A stretch of 64,000 nt of DNA from Carallia brachiata (lineage: Eukaryota; Streptophyta; Magnoliopsida; Malpighiales; Rhizophoraceae): positions 2,657,706-2,721,705 of the forward strand of contig JADCRB010000075.1 in NCBI GenBank assembly GCA_021464245.1, read 5' to 3'. Shown one piece after another: positions 37,536 to 52,600 of this stretch. The notes under the pieces were generated by a model. That model did no database searches and was not told the DNA's origin. It saw only the letters and a program-made list of their open reading frames with translations. A program made the position numbers and the translations under genes. The stretch's first letter is position 1. Each line of letters begins with the position of its first letter.

Positions 37536-38541
37536 GTACCTGTGTTCACCCATATGGCTTCATCACCCTAACCTCCCCGTAGCAAAGAAAAACTTTGTGA
37601 TCCTGAAGGACATTTTTGGGTGTTGCGAACCGGACGGTCTAGCAAAAATTCTTATCAAAGCAAATCAGAACAACATTTTTGAAAAATCTCTTGCAACAGA
37701 GAAGTATAATCCAGTATTTGCTGCCTTGACCTCTTGAAGAAAGAAAGAAACTAAAATCTCTCTTTTGACAAAGCGTCAAAAGAGAGTACTCGCCGTCATC
37801 GTTATCCAATCTCCTCAATCACTCAAACACTATTAGGTATAAATGAACTTCTAAAATCAATCAGCACACAAAGCACAATTTTTGTAACATGAAAGGCACG
37901 GCTGGTAAGACTCAAACTAGGACCAATGCAGTGACAAACACACAAAATTACAAATCAGACTATTACTTCAAGTGATTTATTAAGTAATTAACACCACATA
38001 AATACCACAGTAAGGTTGATGCTTTTATTGACATCAAGAAAACAAAATTGCCCTCAAACTCCTGACAACATGCAGGAACTTTGTGTTGTTTCAAGTACAA
38101 ACGATTTGTAGAGAAACAGCGAACAAACAATTTAAAAACTCCATCTCCAAAATGTTATCTAAAGAATGTCTCAAAATATTCCAGTAAAACCAGCTTTCTG
38201 TGCCCTTGGCCCTGAGTTTTTTTTTTTGCTTACATCGACCCCGTAAGCCACCATGAAGAATAGCTAACATGATTTCCAAAATCAGCAAATGATTCATTCC
38301 TTTTCAGTTAACCAAGCAGTGGGCTCTCTCCACGAAAAAGTACTTTTGTTTTGTGTTTTGTGTCCACTCCACTTCATTTGTAAGTCTCACCCATAAACTC
38401 CAACGATCATTTTCAGAACAATGATCCAATCTCACCTTTAAAACTAGCCGCACAGGGTCTAGCTATCAGGACCACGATCACTCAAAAGCCCCTCAGAACT
38501 ATTTGTGAAATCACCCTTCAGCTGTTCATGGCACCTTACGT

Positions 38542-41500
38542 TTACTGTATCTTGAAAAGATTTTTCAGTTTGACAACCAACTTCCACTCATCAAGAGAGA
38601 GATCATCCTGTAAATGAGAAGTGTAAAATTATGATTTACAAAAAAAATAATAATATAATGACCATAAGAAGGCTAAACCACTGTCCAAATTCAACCAGAC
38701 TAACCCGATAACTAGCTTTGAGAACATCAATTGACTGTCTTGTAATGTGACTGACAAGTTCATCTTCCATATCAAAATGCCTGCCAAACATTTTTTGCTG
38801 CTCCTCAGGATTGGTGCCTACAATCTGTATTCAGAGAAGAAAAGCACCAAATTAAGCCAATTTTACCTTTAGTGCCAAAAATTCATGGAGGTAGGCATTG
38901 GTAGTTAGAAAAAAAAAATGAATCAACTATAAATTTTAAGGTTAACCGTCATACCTTAATGGCCACCTTCTGGCCTTTCTTGCCAACATCAATGGGTCTG
39001 TGGTTGTTCTCAACAGAAGCAATCCGGCCAATGTCAATAAACTCTCTCTGAGGAATACAAATTGGAGTGCCAACCTGTGCAACAAACAGATCAGACTTTG
39101 AACACATAATCCTGCAATACGTACTAACATTGTGCAAATCAACATCACCAAATGACCTATGTATCTCTGTATTATAAGTTAGCTCAAACCACAAAGAAGA
39201 ACAGCAAATACAACAGACTACATACAGAAAGTATGTGATTAAAAAATAATAAAACACTGCAATAAAATTATAAGTATAATAAGTATAACCTCACATTTTA
39301 ATCCAGTTCCTGGAGGATGAGTCACAAACCCTTTTATCCTGACAAAAGATCAAGAAGCCTTGGAAAAAAGGGTGGTAACCTGCAAGTGTGCACAGGTGTT
39401 GACTACACGGTCCCCAAATTTTGACCTTGCCTCACTAGTTACCTTAAAACCAAAACTTCAAGGGGCTCTCCGAGAATTATAAACCAGAGACAAGCTTCAA
39501 TGCAGATGAAGCAAGATACGGCCATAGACATTCTTTTAGAGTCCACTAATTACAAAACACACACACATCAGGCAACCTAAAGAGCTTCATGTAACAGAAG
39601 CCTACACTGGCACACTGACCATGGTCAAATGCCTAACAATAGATGTCAGATTCATGCCATATCCACGGCAAGTGTCAAATGACATGAAACAGAATTTCAG
39701 CAGCATTCAAGAATCAAATAGCACAAAGGAAACCACAAAATCCAAAAATAGATGTACCTTGACCAAGCCTTCAAGAATATCAACCCCCAGAACAATTGGA
39801 TCTTTCTTGTTGAAAACGCAATTAGGTAATATTTTAAGAACACAGGGGAAAACTGCATCATCAGCAGCTTCCTTCTTCTTTTCCTCCCTCAGATTGTCGA
39901 TATAAGCCTTGAATTGGTCAAATAGGTGATAAATGATATCAGCAATGAAAATCTTCACACCCACTTCATCTGCAAGTTCTCTGGCCTCGGGTGTCACTTT
40001 AACGTCAAATGCCAAGATTGTAGCATACTCTTTTTTCTTCTCAAGCATCACACTGGCCTTCATGACATCCTTCTTATGTACTGGGCCAATGCCTATACCA
40101 CTGACAGGGATGCTCACTGCTGGGGATTTCAAAAATTCCAGCAATGCTTCCAAGGAGCCAAGTGTAGAAGCTTGCACATAAACTCCCTCTCCACTTTTGT
40201 CAATCCGGCTCATGACAGATTTCATGTCTTCCATTGCTGCTTCCTTGACATCCTCTAAGTCATCATCTGGCCCAACTACATACAGCCCAGTGCCAGCAAT
40301 AGCATGCTCAAGGCCCTGCATACAAACAGAAACACCATAATGCATTTGAATCGTGAAAAACAACAAAATGATTTATAGATGCATATGCCATGTAAATGCA
40401 AGCAGGCAATAAGTTTCTGGGCATCCAGTGCTGTGTTTTTGTAATTCAAAATTACCTGTCCCGTGATCTTTATCCCCTGTGCAGCCTTGATTTCTTTATG
40501 GTGGAGGTAAGTGCCCTGAATCACATCCCCATATATTAATTTCTAATTCAATGGTTACTTCTACTCTTGCATAAGAGAAGGGGAAGAAGAGGGAAGAGAG
40601 AAGATTTAAGTGTAGGAAGGCATTCATGTAGTATAAAGATTCATACATGAAGGTTGTGTAATACTGTAAAATTGGGTGAGATGTTTAGAAGGCCTTCAAT
40701 AGAAGATTAAAAACAAAACACCAAAGTTCAGAGAAACAACATTAAAGCAGCTGGTAGCCAATATATACTGAACAATTACCAAGGAGCACAATCCAAATCA
40801 ACAATCTCCTACTGAACAGATTGACAGTCAAGCAAACAGAAATAAGGCAGATATTTTCAATAGTACCACACAAGCCTGTTCCAACTAATTCAAAACTTTC
40901 CACAATCAGATAGGTAATTAAATCGTTCATTCAAAATATTCAGGGAAAAAAAAAGGCTTAACTCGCTCATATTTTTAATAGTACCAAAAGGCCAATACAA
41001 TATCCTACAAAAGAGCTGCTGAAAACACGCTAACTGAAAACATATAAAAAAAAATTTTGAAACGCATACCTTAACCCGGAGTTCTTTCATTGGATGAGGA
41101 GTCAATAAAGCTCGAATTGTGGTAACAATGGGTCCCTAAAAGGGAGAATTGATTGGGAAGAACTTAGAAACAAAATTTCTTTAAATATTTAATTATAACA
41201 ATGGTTTTGAGCTTACCTGTAAGCCGCACACGACAATTTGATTGCCTTCATGAAGCACACCATTAACTAACACAACGTCAATTGTTGTCCCATGACCTTC
41301 AATAACCTTGACCTCTAGCACTGTACACTGCACACAGTACCAAAGACAATAAGATTCCTTTGTTATCTTAAAGGATCTCACTGGTTCTAGCAATTCTAAA
41401 AAAATAAAAAAAAGTACCTGCACTTCATTGCTGTAAGTGAGTTTCTCAACCATAGTTTTTTGTGACCATTGAACCAGTAGTAACAACAAATCAGGGATGC

Positions 41501-44500
41501 CTTCTCCACTATAAGGTACCAATAACATACATATGAGTACGTCAACCAAGACTGAAACAGACTAAGTGTTACAAAAAACAAAGTGTTACATCTGCAGCTT
41601 TAGAGGCTAAAATGAGGCATAGAAAGGGAAGACCAAGGGTTGTGGTGTACCTAATTGCACTTGTAGGCACAATACTGAAAGTTTCTCCCATTTCCTTATT
41701 TTTATAGTACAACTCAGTATTTAATCCTTGCTCCTTAAATTGAGTAATAATCTGAAGACCAAGCAAGATAGAAATTCAATTAATAAGATTATAGACGGAA
41801 AGAAACTTGAAAAAGGTTGCAATAGATTCATTTGACCTGTGTAAGCCGCATATTGAATTCATTTTGTACATCTTTTGACTGCTGCTTCATTGCCTTGATA
41901 ATTGGTGCATTTCGACAAGTTTTCCATGCATAAAGTCTGTCCACCTGCAAAATCAATGCACAAATAAATAAAGCTTACCATTGAATAAATTTGGTTAAAG
42001 CACTATTTCAACCTAAAAGCAAAGCATAACAAAGGATTCTCACCTTATTCAATGCAACAATGAATTCTGTATTCCTCATCTTCAAAAGATTCAGTGATTC
42101 TATTGTTTGTTGCTCCAAACCATGCATGATGTCAACCACTAAAATTGCAATATCACAAAGACTTGAACCTCGAGACCGTAGATTAGTAAATGATTCGTGA
42201 CCAGGGGTGTCAATAACCAGTAGACCAGGCACCTTCAATTTTGCATCTGCTTTCAATTCCTTAGTTCTCTCCCTTATGTTTTCAGCAGGAAAGTATGTTG
42301 CACCAATCTGTTGCGTGATACCTCCAGCTCACCTTCCTGAACATTGGTGCCTCGGATACAATCCAACAGTTTGGTCTTACCAGTATCAACATGCCCCATA
42401 ATACAGCAAATTGGAGAGCGGAGGTTTTCTTCACCCTTTGTGGTGGTTTCTGCAACTGGTTCTTTCTTTTTTGCAGAAGCATCTTTTCTTATAATCTTGC
42501 CTGTAAATTCAGCCTCAGGCTGAGTACTCTTATCTTCAACTTCATGAGATTTCAATTGTTGCAGGGAAGCTGGTTTCTTGGAAGCAACTTCAGGCTTGGT
42601 AGCCTTTATCTCTTTCTTTACAACAGGTTCAGGCTCAGAATCCACCTCTTCATCATCAAAAGCACCCTTAACATTAAGATTGACATCATCCCAGCTCTTT
42701 GCGTCCCATTCCTCATCATCTTCCTCTTCCTCAACTCCATTCTCCTTATCAACATCGACAACTTCTGGTTTCTCTGCTTCATCAACTAATTTCTCTTCTA
42801 CAACCTTCTCTAATTCCATGGACTCCACCTCAGGTACATCCTCCGGTTGTTCTTCCTCTCTTTCTTTAGTTTCTTCTGGCTTAATATGAGCAGCACCATT
42901 TGGATGATGGTGAGAGGGTTTTGACTTTTTAGTCTGATACTTAGGCCGTTTGGCTGGCGCACCTTCTTTGTCAGCTGCAGGAATAGGAGTACCAGCATTA
43001 GCAAGTATTTGATTCCTCATAGCCTCCAACCGCCGTTGTTCTTCCTTCTGTTTCCCAGTTAAAAGCTTGCCTTCCTGTTTCTTCTTCAAAAGTTTCTCCT
43101 TTTCCCTTTCCTTTTTCCTACGCTTAGCCTCTTCGGCTTGCTTTTCAGCTTCCTCTTGCTTACGCCTTTCCTCTTCTTCCTTTCTTCTCTTCTCCTCTTC
43201 TTCCCGAGCCTTCTTCTCTTCCGATTCTTTTCGTCTAGCAATCGCCTCCTGCATCTCTCTAACATGCTTTGGCACCTTCTTATCTGCTGCTTTGCCTTTT
43301 GTGTCACCCTTTTTCACTTCAGCTGACTCAGCTTTAGCTTCCTCTTGTTTTTCTTCCTTCACATCTGAAGCAGCGGCTGCCGCAGCAGCCGCTGCCTTTT
43401 TCTCTTTCTCCTTCTCCTTCTTCTTTTTCTTCTTCTTTGCTGCAGCGGATTCTTCTTTTTCATCTTCACCTTCCTTCTCGCCTTCTGCAACTGGATCAGT
43501 CTGAATCTGAACTTTCTCCTCTTGGGGTGGGGGTGCAGACGGTTTTGCAACTGATGGGCCACCACCAAGCTCGGCGAGAATCTTGTCCAAATCATCCTCT
43601 TCTTGAGCAGTTCTTCCACTCTTCTTTTTCTTCTTCTTGTTCTTTGAGGTCGCTGCCAACTCTTCACTCATATTAACCTTAGCATCTCTACTATCAACAA
43701 TGCCTGGCTGTTCTCGTTCAACTCCACCAGTAACCTCACTTCCATCCTCACCACCTAATGTAGCAAAAACACTATTATTACTTCCCTTTTTCTTGGAGGA
43801 CTTCTTCTTGCCTGTAAATGAAATTACCGACCCATCCTCATCCTCTGCTTCAACTACATCATTGCTAGTTTTAACAAACTCAGACACAGAAGCATCTTCA
43901 TTATCCTCCTCATCAAGTAATGCTGAGCTGAAGCTATTAGCACTTTTTTGGTAGACTTGGATGATTTTTTTTTCTTTCCCGAGAAAGTAATCCCGGAAAC
44001 ACCATCATCATCATCATCATCTTTCTTCTCCACCTCATCCTCATCCAACACATCAAAACCAGCTGGGGTGAACACACTGATACCACCACCCTTCTTCCCA
44101 CCCTTTGATGACTTCTTTTTACCTGTAAACTGGATGGCCAGCTCACCATCACCATCATCATCAACATCATGACCATCATCTTTATCAACAACCTCCCCAT
44201 CACCATCACCATCATCAATAGCATCAAAAGACGATGCTGTGAACAAACTATTCTTATCCCTTTTCTTTGAAGCCTTTTTCTTCCCTTTAAAGCTCACTAC
44301 CGGTTCATCCTCCCCCTCACTATGTTTCTCCCCACCATTTTCCTCATCATCATCATCATCCCCATTCTCCTCACCTCCGAGCAACCCGAAATTCGATGCC
44401 GAAAATGCACTATTACCCCCACTCTTCTTCCCCTTGGCTTTCTTCTTCCCGGCCAGCACAATCTCCGGAACCTCCTCATCATCATCATCCTTCACCACCG

Positions 44501-44758
44501 CCAACTTCTCCTCATCCTCCTCCTCTCTCACCTTCAGATTCTGATTCCCCTTCTTACCCTTCTTCTTCCCACCACCGCCACAACCGCAGCGACCTTCTCC
44601 TCCGACTCCACTCGACTCTCCTCCGAAACCTCCGTACCAATGGAATACTCATCATCGTCAATCACCATGGCCTTCTTCTTCGTCTTCCCGCCGCCACCAG
44701 CCGCCACCGTCGGCGCAACGTCATCATCATCCCGCGCTGTCGGCTTCTTCCGACCCAT
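38542..44758 (-). CDS. eIF5B: Eukaryotic translation initiation factor 5B (IF2-type GTPase)
   Basis: Coding exons on the minus strand: 44758-42044, 41944-41837, 41751-41651, 41508-41418, 41327-41217, 41135-41070, 40515-40456, 40315-39758, 39074-38955, 38824-38705, 38607-38542; about 1,372 aa allowing for three missing bases. eIF5B is the GTPase that joins the 60S subunit to the initiation complex. Seen: a highly charged N-terminus of about 750 residues with five repeats and lysine/glutamate runs, then the G domain: G1 GHVDTGKT, G3 DTPGHE, G4 NKVD (split exactly by intron 1, NK|VD), G5-like SAISGEG. Domains II-IV follow, ending FKIQ. All exons 2-11 are clean and in phase. Exon 1 has three single-base losses, near 44568, 43945 and 42328; the last lies in the [12 protein letters not shown] switch I segment. 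An essential single-function gene, so these are more likely sequence errors than decay. Confidence 0.95.
43740..44465 (-). repeat. Five-copy protein repeat in the eIF5B N-terminus
   Basis: Each unit carries a basic core of the form hydrophobic-x-F-x-GKKK-x-SK, then a short N/S-x-F-x-x-x-x-F-D-x-L segment, then an acidic linker. Cores read [40 protein letters not shown] and [10 protein letters not shown]. Confidence 0.8.
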
Positions 44759-44854
44759 CGAATCCTAGGGATTAGTTTCGACGAATTGAATAAAACCTGA
44801 TCCCACAACCAACAACCACAATCAGATAAATTATATAAATACATATACATATAA

Positions 44855-44885
<31 letters not shown>

Positions 44886-45228
44886 ACACATACAAACATA
44901 TAAAATCAGATCTATGAAGGAAATAGAAATTGATCAAAAACCCTACTGGCTCGGATTAATCAGGACCGTCCGCACACAACAACAGAAGCACGCGTTATAT
45001 TACACATACATGAAAGAAGCAGCGAGAAAGAGACATAGAGAGAGAGAGAGAGTGGCATACCCGTAATTAAAAGGAAATCTGAGGGCGAATTGGTTGGATG
45101 TGTATAGACTATGTAGAAAGGGCAAGCTTACAGGTGAAGAGCTCTGGGGCGAGAGACAACGAGGAAGCACAAAAGAAGAAAAAGAAGGGTAAGAGCGGCC
45201 TTTCTCTTCTTCTTCGTTTATTTTTATA
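44759..45228 (-). promoter_or_regulatory. Promoter, leader exon and 5'UTR intron of eIF5B
   Basis: On the minus strand, TATAAAAATA (45219-45228) is a good TATA box. A donor CACCT|GTAAGC at about 45132 and an acceptor TGTGGGATCAG at 44797 define a likely 5'UTR intron of about 335 bases. The intron contains an (AC)n microsatellite (44856-44884) and AAACCCTA (44938-44945, plus strand). Confidence 0.55.
44856..44884. repeat. (AC)n microsatellite
   Basis: About 14 AC units inside the predicted 5'UTR intron of eIF5B. Confidence 0.95.
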
Positions 45229-45500
45229 CTACATAAAGGCTGCTTCAACAGTACTGCGACACCGTTCTGCTTGGTACGTCTTTTGGGAACGGTGTCGTTT
45301 TCAATATATTTTGTAGTACTTGTTAATTTTATTATCTTTTTTTTATAAGTAAAACAAACTTATAATTTAATATTATTTAAATATTATTTTTAATATTTTT
45401 ATTTAAATAAAATTATGAGAAAATTACACTCATTTTAAAAAAGAGTTAAAATAAAAATTCCTCGTATTTATTTCTAGAAAAATTTATTGGTAAACGCAAC

Positions 45501-45545
45501 TGTAAAAGCACGTTGTGTAAAAGCGCGTTGTGTAAAAGCGCGTTC
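45501..45545 (+). repeat. 15-bp tandem repeat, three copies
   Basis: Units TGTAAAAGCACGTTG, TGTAAAAGCGCGTTG and TGTAAAAGCGCGTTC follow each other without gaps. Confidence 0.9.
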
Positions 45546-48329
45546 TGTATGCAGTGGTTTGGACAATTGATTATAAAAAATATATTAAAATTTTAAAAAT
45601 AAATAAATTTACACATTTATTCAAATGATTTAAATGAGTATCTCTTAATTACCAGACCTTCTATTTGACCTCACTTCTCTTTTCTCTCACATACCTAACT
45701 AGTATGCAAACTAAAAAAAAAAATTCCTTCCTAAATATTATTTTTAATAACTTAAATTATTGGAAAAAAAATACAAGAATACATATCTTGGGTTGTTATG
45801 TAGTATATGGCGAATGATTTCTGTCATATACTATTAGAAAGGAAAAGTAAAGGACAATATTTAAAGTGATTTTTTTTTTTTTTTTGGTTTTAATTTTTCA
45901 CTAAATTGATTTGGATGGCACTGGAGATTTACAATTTTCGAACTAACTCTAATAAGGCTTCTGGTCATTTGTTGATGTTACAACATTGAATGGCACCATG
46001 AACTTTGCAATCAAAACATAAGGGCGGAAACAATAAATTATAATCTCTTCGGCGATTAAGAATTTTAACTTTTATTTTTAAGTTCTCGAGTTATAAATTT
46101 TTATAAGAAAAATAGGATTTATAAAAAAGAGAGGTACTCAAATTTTATGATTTATGGCTTAACAAATTTCTTAATAAATTCAGAAAAAAGGAGAATAAAT
46201 TGTATTTAGTAACTAATTTTTCAAGTTGATTTGATATGTTACTGGTAATGTAACTTAAAAATGTTTGCTGGTCATATTAAACGGTTTTAGAGGTATATTT
46301 ATATCTAATTCATTATCGACGGATTAGATAATTTTTCATTCATACCTCATCTATCATTATACCCGATCAGTTTAATTCAATCCGTCATTTATGAATTAGA
46401 TTAGATCAATTTTAACGAATTACATCTAATAAAAAAAAACTCAAAATCAGGACTATTTTGAGTTATTAATGCACATTCAATTGCTTGAAAGCCCCCAATC
46501 TCCATCAATTACATTGAAAAGACTAATAGAGAGCACAAAATATTTAGAGAATAATACAAAATTGAGACTCAAAATCTATCAAAAAGAGATGAAATTATTC
46601 TATTTACATCCCCTAAATCTATTAGCATCTTCTTAGCAATCTTTTCAATTAAATGAATATACTTTACTTATAAAGAAAAAGTATGTAAATTAGTTAACAA
46701 TTTTACGAAACACATGGTAGAAAATACAAGTTTGGATGAGATAATTTTAATTAAATTATGGAAGATAAACCTTGCCGATTTTTCGGTGTATGTACGCCTA
46801 ATTTGTCAAGTTTGTGTCCAATTCTGAAGCATGTTGAGTTGCTTTGTTGTTTTGAGCACATCGAGACCACATTTCAAACATCATTCCATCATTCGAGTAT
46901 CGTACTTACTTTCTAATTGTTTGGGATACCACAAGTTATCATGCTTAAGATGAAAGGCTCCTGTATGATACCTCTTTCAAGCAAGATAATTAACACGTGA
47001 AAGAAAGTAAATAACATGGATTAAAGTAATTTTGCTAGAAGCAAAGGAGTTTTTTCTCTCTTTTTTTTTACGAGGTATTTAACCCTTAGCCTTCTCCAAT
47101 TAACTATTATGATTGGAGAAACAAAAGCTTGTTTTTTCTACTTATATACATAATAAGGTACGGATTGGACGGATTTCGAAACTCTCAATTTGCACATAAT
47201 TTGCTCTTTACAAATTTTAAAATTTTAAAATTACTATCAATTTATACCTTTGTAGTTTTGACGGGTATAAATTCATACAAATCATATTGGTCGAATTGGA
47301 AGAGTTAGTCGAACAACATAATATATCCCATAAGGGGCTCAGGATCAAGAAAAAGCATTCAAGTGAAAAAAATAATAATAAAATAATGGTTATAGGATTC
47401 TGAGGAGAGCAATAGACTGGATGCCATGACGATAAAGTAAAAATTAGTGTTTGAATTAGTTTATGAAGGGAGGCTTCCATTTAGCCATAACAGAATTTGC
47501 ATGACCATTAATTTGGTATGGAATTCTAGATCATTTGAATTATGTTTGATTTTTTGTTTTTTTTACACATAAATAATTACTAATTAGTCAGTTAGTTATT
47601 AAAATAATCACAACAAAAAAGAATCAAAATATGGTATGCAAAATACAAATTCTTCAATTCACCTATATAAGTTTCCTTTAAGACGAAGAACTGAAAAGGT
47701 AAAGGGTTTCAACCCCTACCACCCTAAGGGAGTCATGCTCCCTTACCAACTCATTTTAATTATGTTTGCTTAACGCTTTTGCTTGGTATATCAAGTGTAT
47801 ATTAAATCAATTGAACTAGAACAGCAAAATCAAAATCTTTTATGTACACTTTTTTTTAAACATCTTTTATCTACACTTTGTTTCATCACAAACGGAATTT
47901 AGTTTTTTTTTTTTTCTACAGAGCAAGACAATATTTGTCTTATAAGGTAAAACAAGACTTTCACATTTAAAATATACTTATTTGACATTTAACATCATTA
48001 ATATCATAATTTGTCTATGATCTTTTAGTCACATATCTGTTGTGAGTTTTGTTATATACCTATTTGAATGATGTTCATATATAAATATAAATCGATATAG
48101 AGATATTAGTTCGGATGAGAGACGCACGAAGAGAAAATAATAAACTTTGAATCATTTAGAATTTTGTTTAGTCGATTAAAATATAGGAGGAAACTAATTA
48201 GAAACTAAATAGAATTGCAAATGACTAATATTTCAAATATACCTTATTCCAAATACGAAACCGGGTCATGGATTGTTTACATTAGTACAATTAGCAAGAG
48301 ACCCATTCTTGTAGTATTGCTAACCCCTT

Positions 48330-48620
48330 TTTCTGTCAACAAAATAATTGGGGTCTCAGACTTGTCCGTCGGACGCTGTGCTCTGCTACCTTTTGTTGGG
48401 AGATTTTCTGGATTTTTTTGTCTTCTTGTTGGTGTTTGGTCTGCTCCTCATGGTGGGTGTTGGGAGTTTTCGTCTTTCCGATCATCCTCGTTCCTTTTTA
48501 CACTTTTTGTCTCTGTAACCATTTGTTGGGCCTTAACTGTGGGTTTAATTAATGCAATGTTCCTGTTCGCCGCTGTCCCGAAAAAAACAAAACCATTTGA
48601 TAAAAAAAAAAAAAAACCAA
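48330..48620 (+). mobile_element. Retroelement-like fragment ending in poly(A)
   Basis: An island of G/T-rich, codon-like sequence stays open for 167 codons (48215-48718) but has no recognised domain. It ends with AATTAATGCAATGTTCC, then a C-rich stretch and an A13 run at 48602-48615, as in plant LINE 3' ends. Assignment is tentative. Confidence 0.35.
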
Positions 48621-50377
48621 CTTATCGGTTGTTGTTTTTAATAGTCTCACCTGCAAATGATGCATCTCAAACTCTTACTTCTCCTGGAAAATTGCCTACA
48701 GCAAATCCAAATATATGATTGGCTTAAGTTTTTTTTTTTCTATTAAATTTATGGAAGGAAACATTACCAATTAAACTTAATTATGTTTGATCAAATAAAA
48801 GAAAAAATACACCAAATTATGAAATTTTAGAGTCATTTCGTTACTTACCAAACCATGATAATCTACCATTAAATTCGATGTTTTTGAGCTCAAAATGTAG
48901 TTAATATTGTGTTTTTGTGCACTCAAAAAGCTTGATAGATGGGACTTGGAGTATGTGTCCTTCGCTATTAAGTCTATAACCAATGCGCATTCCTACAACT
49001 CCCTCAATTTTTACATTATGGAAATATAAGATCTGGTCACATTAGCAATTTGTGGTAATAATAGGTGGAATTTTAGGATAGCATACATCTGAGTCCAACT
49101 TGCCTGGTATCATTGCTGAAGCAGGTGACTTCTTGTTCTCGGTTAGAATAAATCAAATGTTTGAGTGTAACAATTCCCTTTTAATTGTATTGGCGAGAGG
49201 AAAGTTGATATCTTGAGTTAGATTGTATATTTAGTGAGTGTTTGGGTTTACCTTTTAAGGGCTATATTTGTTTTTCAGTTTGAAAAAATAAGACTGAGCA
49301 TTTTGTAAAATATTTTGGAGGTTTGTTGGTTGTTGATCATTAACTTAATTAGTTACTGTTTTAAAAAATAGGTTAGACTTATTTTTTGGATCAATTAGTT
49401 ACTTAATTATTGATATATACTCTTTAGACCTAAATATTCTCCCTTAATTAAATTAAAGTATTTTGTTTTATATGCAAGAAATAATGTTAGTAGTTACTAA
49501 TAAAAACAACACAAGAAATTAGATTCTATATGGAATTTATATAAACATAATTTTCAAAATTCTTTCATACACAATTGATGAAATTATTGATTTATTTTAT
49601 CAAAAAAAGTTATTGGTTTTTTTTTTGAACTAGTTGTAAATTGTTTTTGGGAACCATAGCATATTATACAGCCAAAATCTGCTAATATATAGATAACCAC
49701 AACGAAAAGATCTTTCTCTACAAGAATGGTGCAAGTGAGAAAAAAAAATATAATGTACAAAATAGTTATTTCATAATTTAAACAGGGAACAATAAATATC
49801 GATCTAACCAAACACTATAATTTTATTTTAACAATCAATAATAATAATCAGTAATTACAATAATAATAAATAATAAGTAAATCAAACAGACTTTTAAATT
49901 TAGAGTATCATTACATAATTTTATTTAAATAATATCAAATAATAATACAATTCTATTTAATAAAATCTTACAAATTATCTATTACTTTATTTTATTCAAT
50001 TTAATATTCAATAGTTAATATCATTTCAGAATTCTTTTCAAAATTTCTACCTAGAACTCCAAATTTTTTTTCGTGGTTAGGGTACCCTCGAGAACAGAGG
50101 GGTACTTTTGTCTTTGAAATGTACTGGTAACTAGGGATAGGATTAAAACTATGCCGTATTGTGAATGCTTGCGGTACCAAATTGCTTGACTAATTTGTCC
50201 AAGGCTTCTCCGTTGAGTGGGAAGGATATGGTAGTAATTTCACCAAGTAGGGTTTTTCAGTATAACCTCAAAGCGCCCGCCTATTATTGCCTCTCAGTTG
50301 CCCAAAGCCCGTGGCGTCTCTGTGCAGATTTGGGATTTGTAAGGCAGAGAAACCCTTAGAATCCGAAATCTGCAAAA

Positions 50378-52600
<2,223 letters not shown>

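Larger units (their letters stand above)
36048..38541. other. Intergenic region
   Basis: 3'UTR of the HMA gene, two short tandem duplications (36578-36654, 37490-37535) and AT-rich spacer, then the 3'UTR of the minus-strand eIF5B gene from about 38541 downward. No gene supported. Confidence 0.6.
45229..50370. other. Intergenic region between eIF5B and eS8
   Basis: Divergent spacer of about 5 kb. It holds a 15-bp x3 tandem repeat, a retroelement-like fragment (about 48330-48620) and AT-rich DNA. The eS8 promoter is expected within the last few hundred bases; no clear TATA box, but AAACCCTTA, one base off a telo-box, sits in the leader at 50350-50358. Confidence 0.55.

Noticed and set aside
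43067..43504. Long plus-strand open frame, Ser/Phe-rich, opposite eIF5B
   Set aside because: It is the antisense of the lysine/glutamate-rich N-terminus of eIF5B; low-complexity codons on one strand leave the other strand open.
38542..44758. Calling eIF5B a pseudogene
   Set aside because: All splice sites and ten exons are intact and the breaks are isolated single-base losses, which fits sequence error better.
44322..44800. Plus-strand open frames rich in Pro/Ser/His opposite eIF5B
   Set aside because: Same antisense effect, with no start context or splice support.
47735..47760. AAGGGAG/CTCCCTT hairpin as a regulatory RNA or terminator
   Set aside because: Seven-base stem in plant intergenic DNA; expected by chance and intrinsic terminators do not apply.
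48215..48718. 167-codon open frame as a protein gene
   Set aside because: No domain, and it sits in retroelement-like sequence that ends in poly(A).
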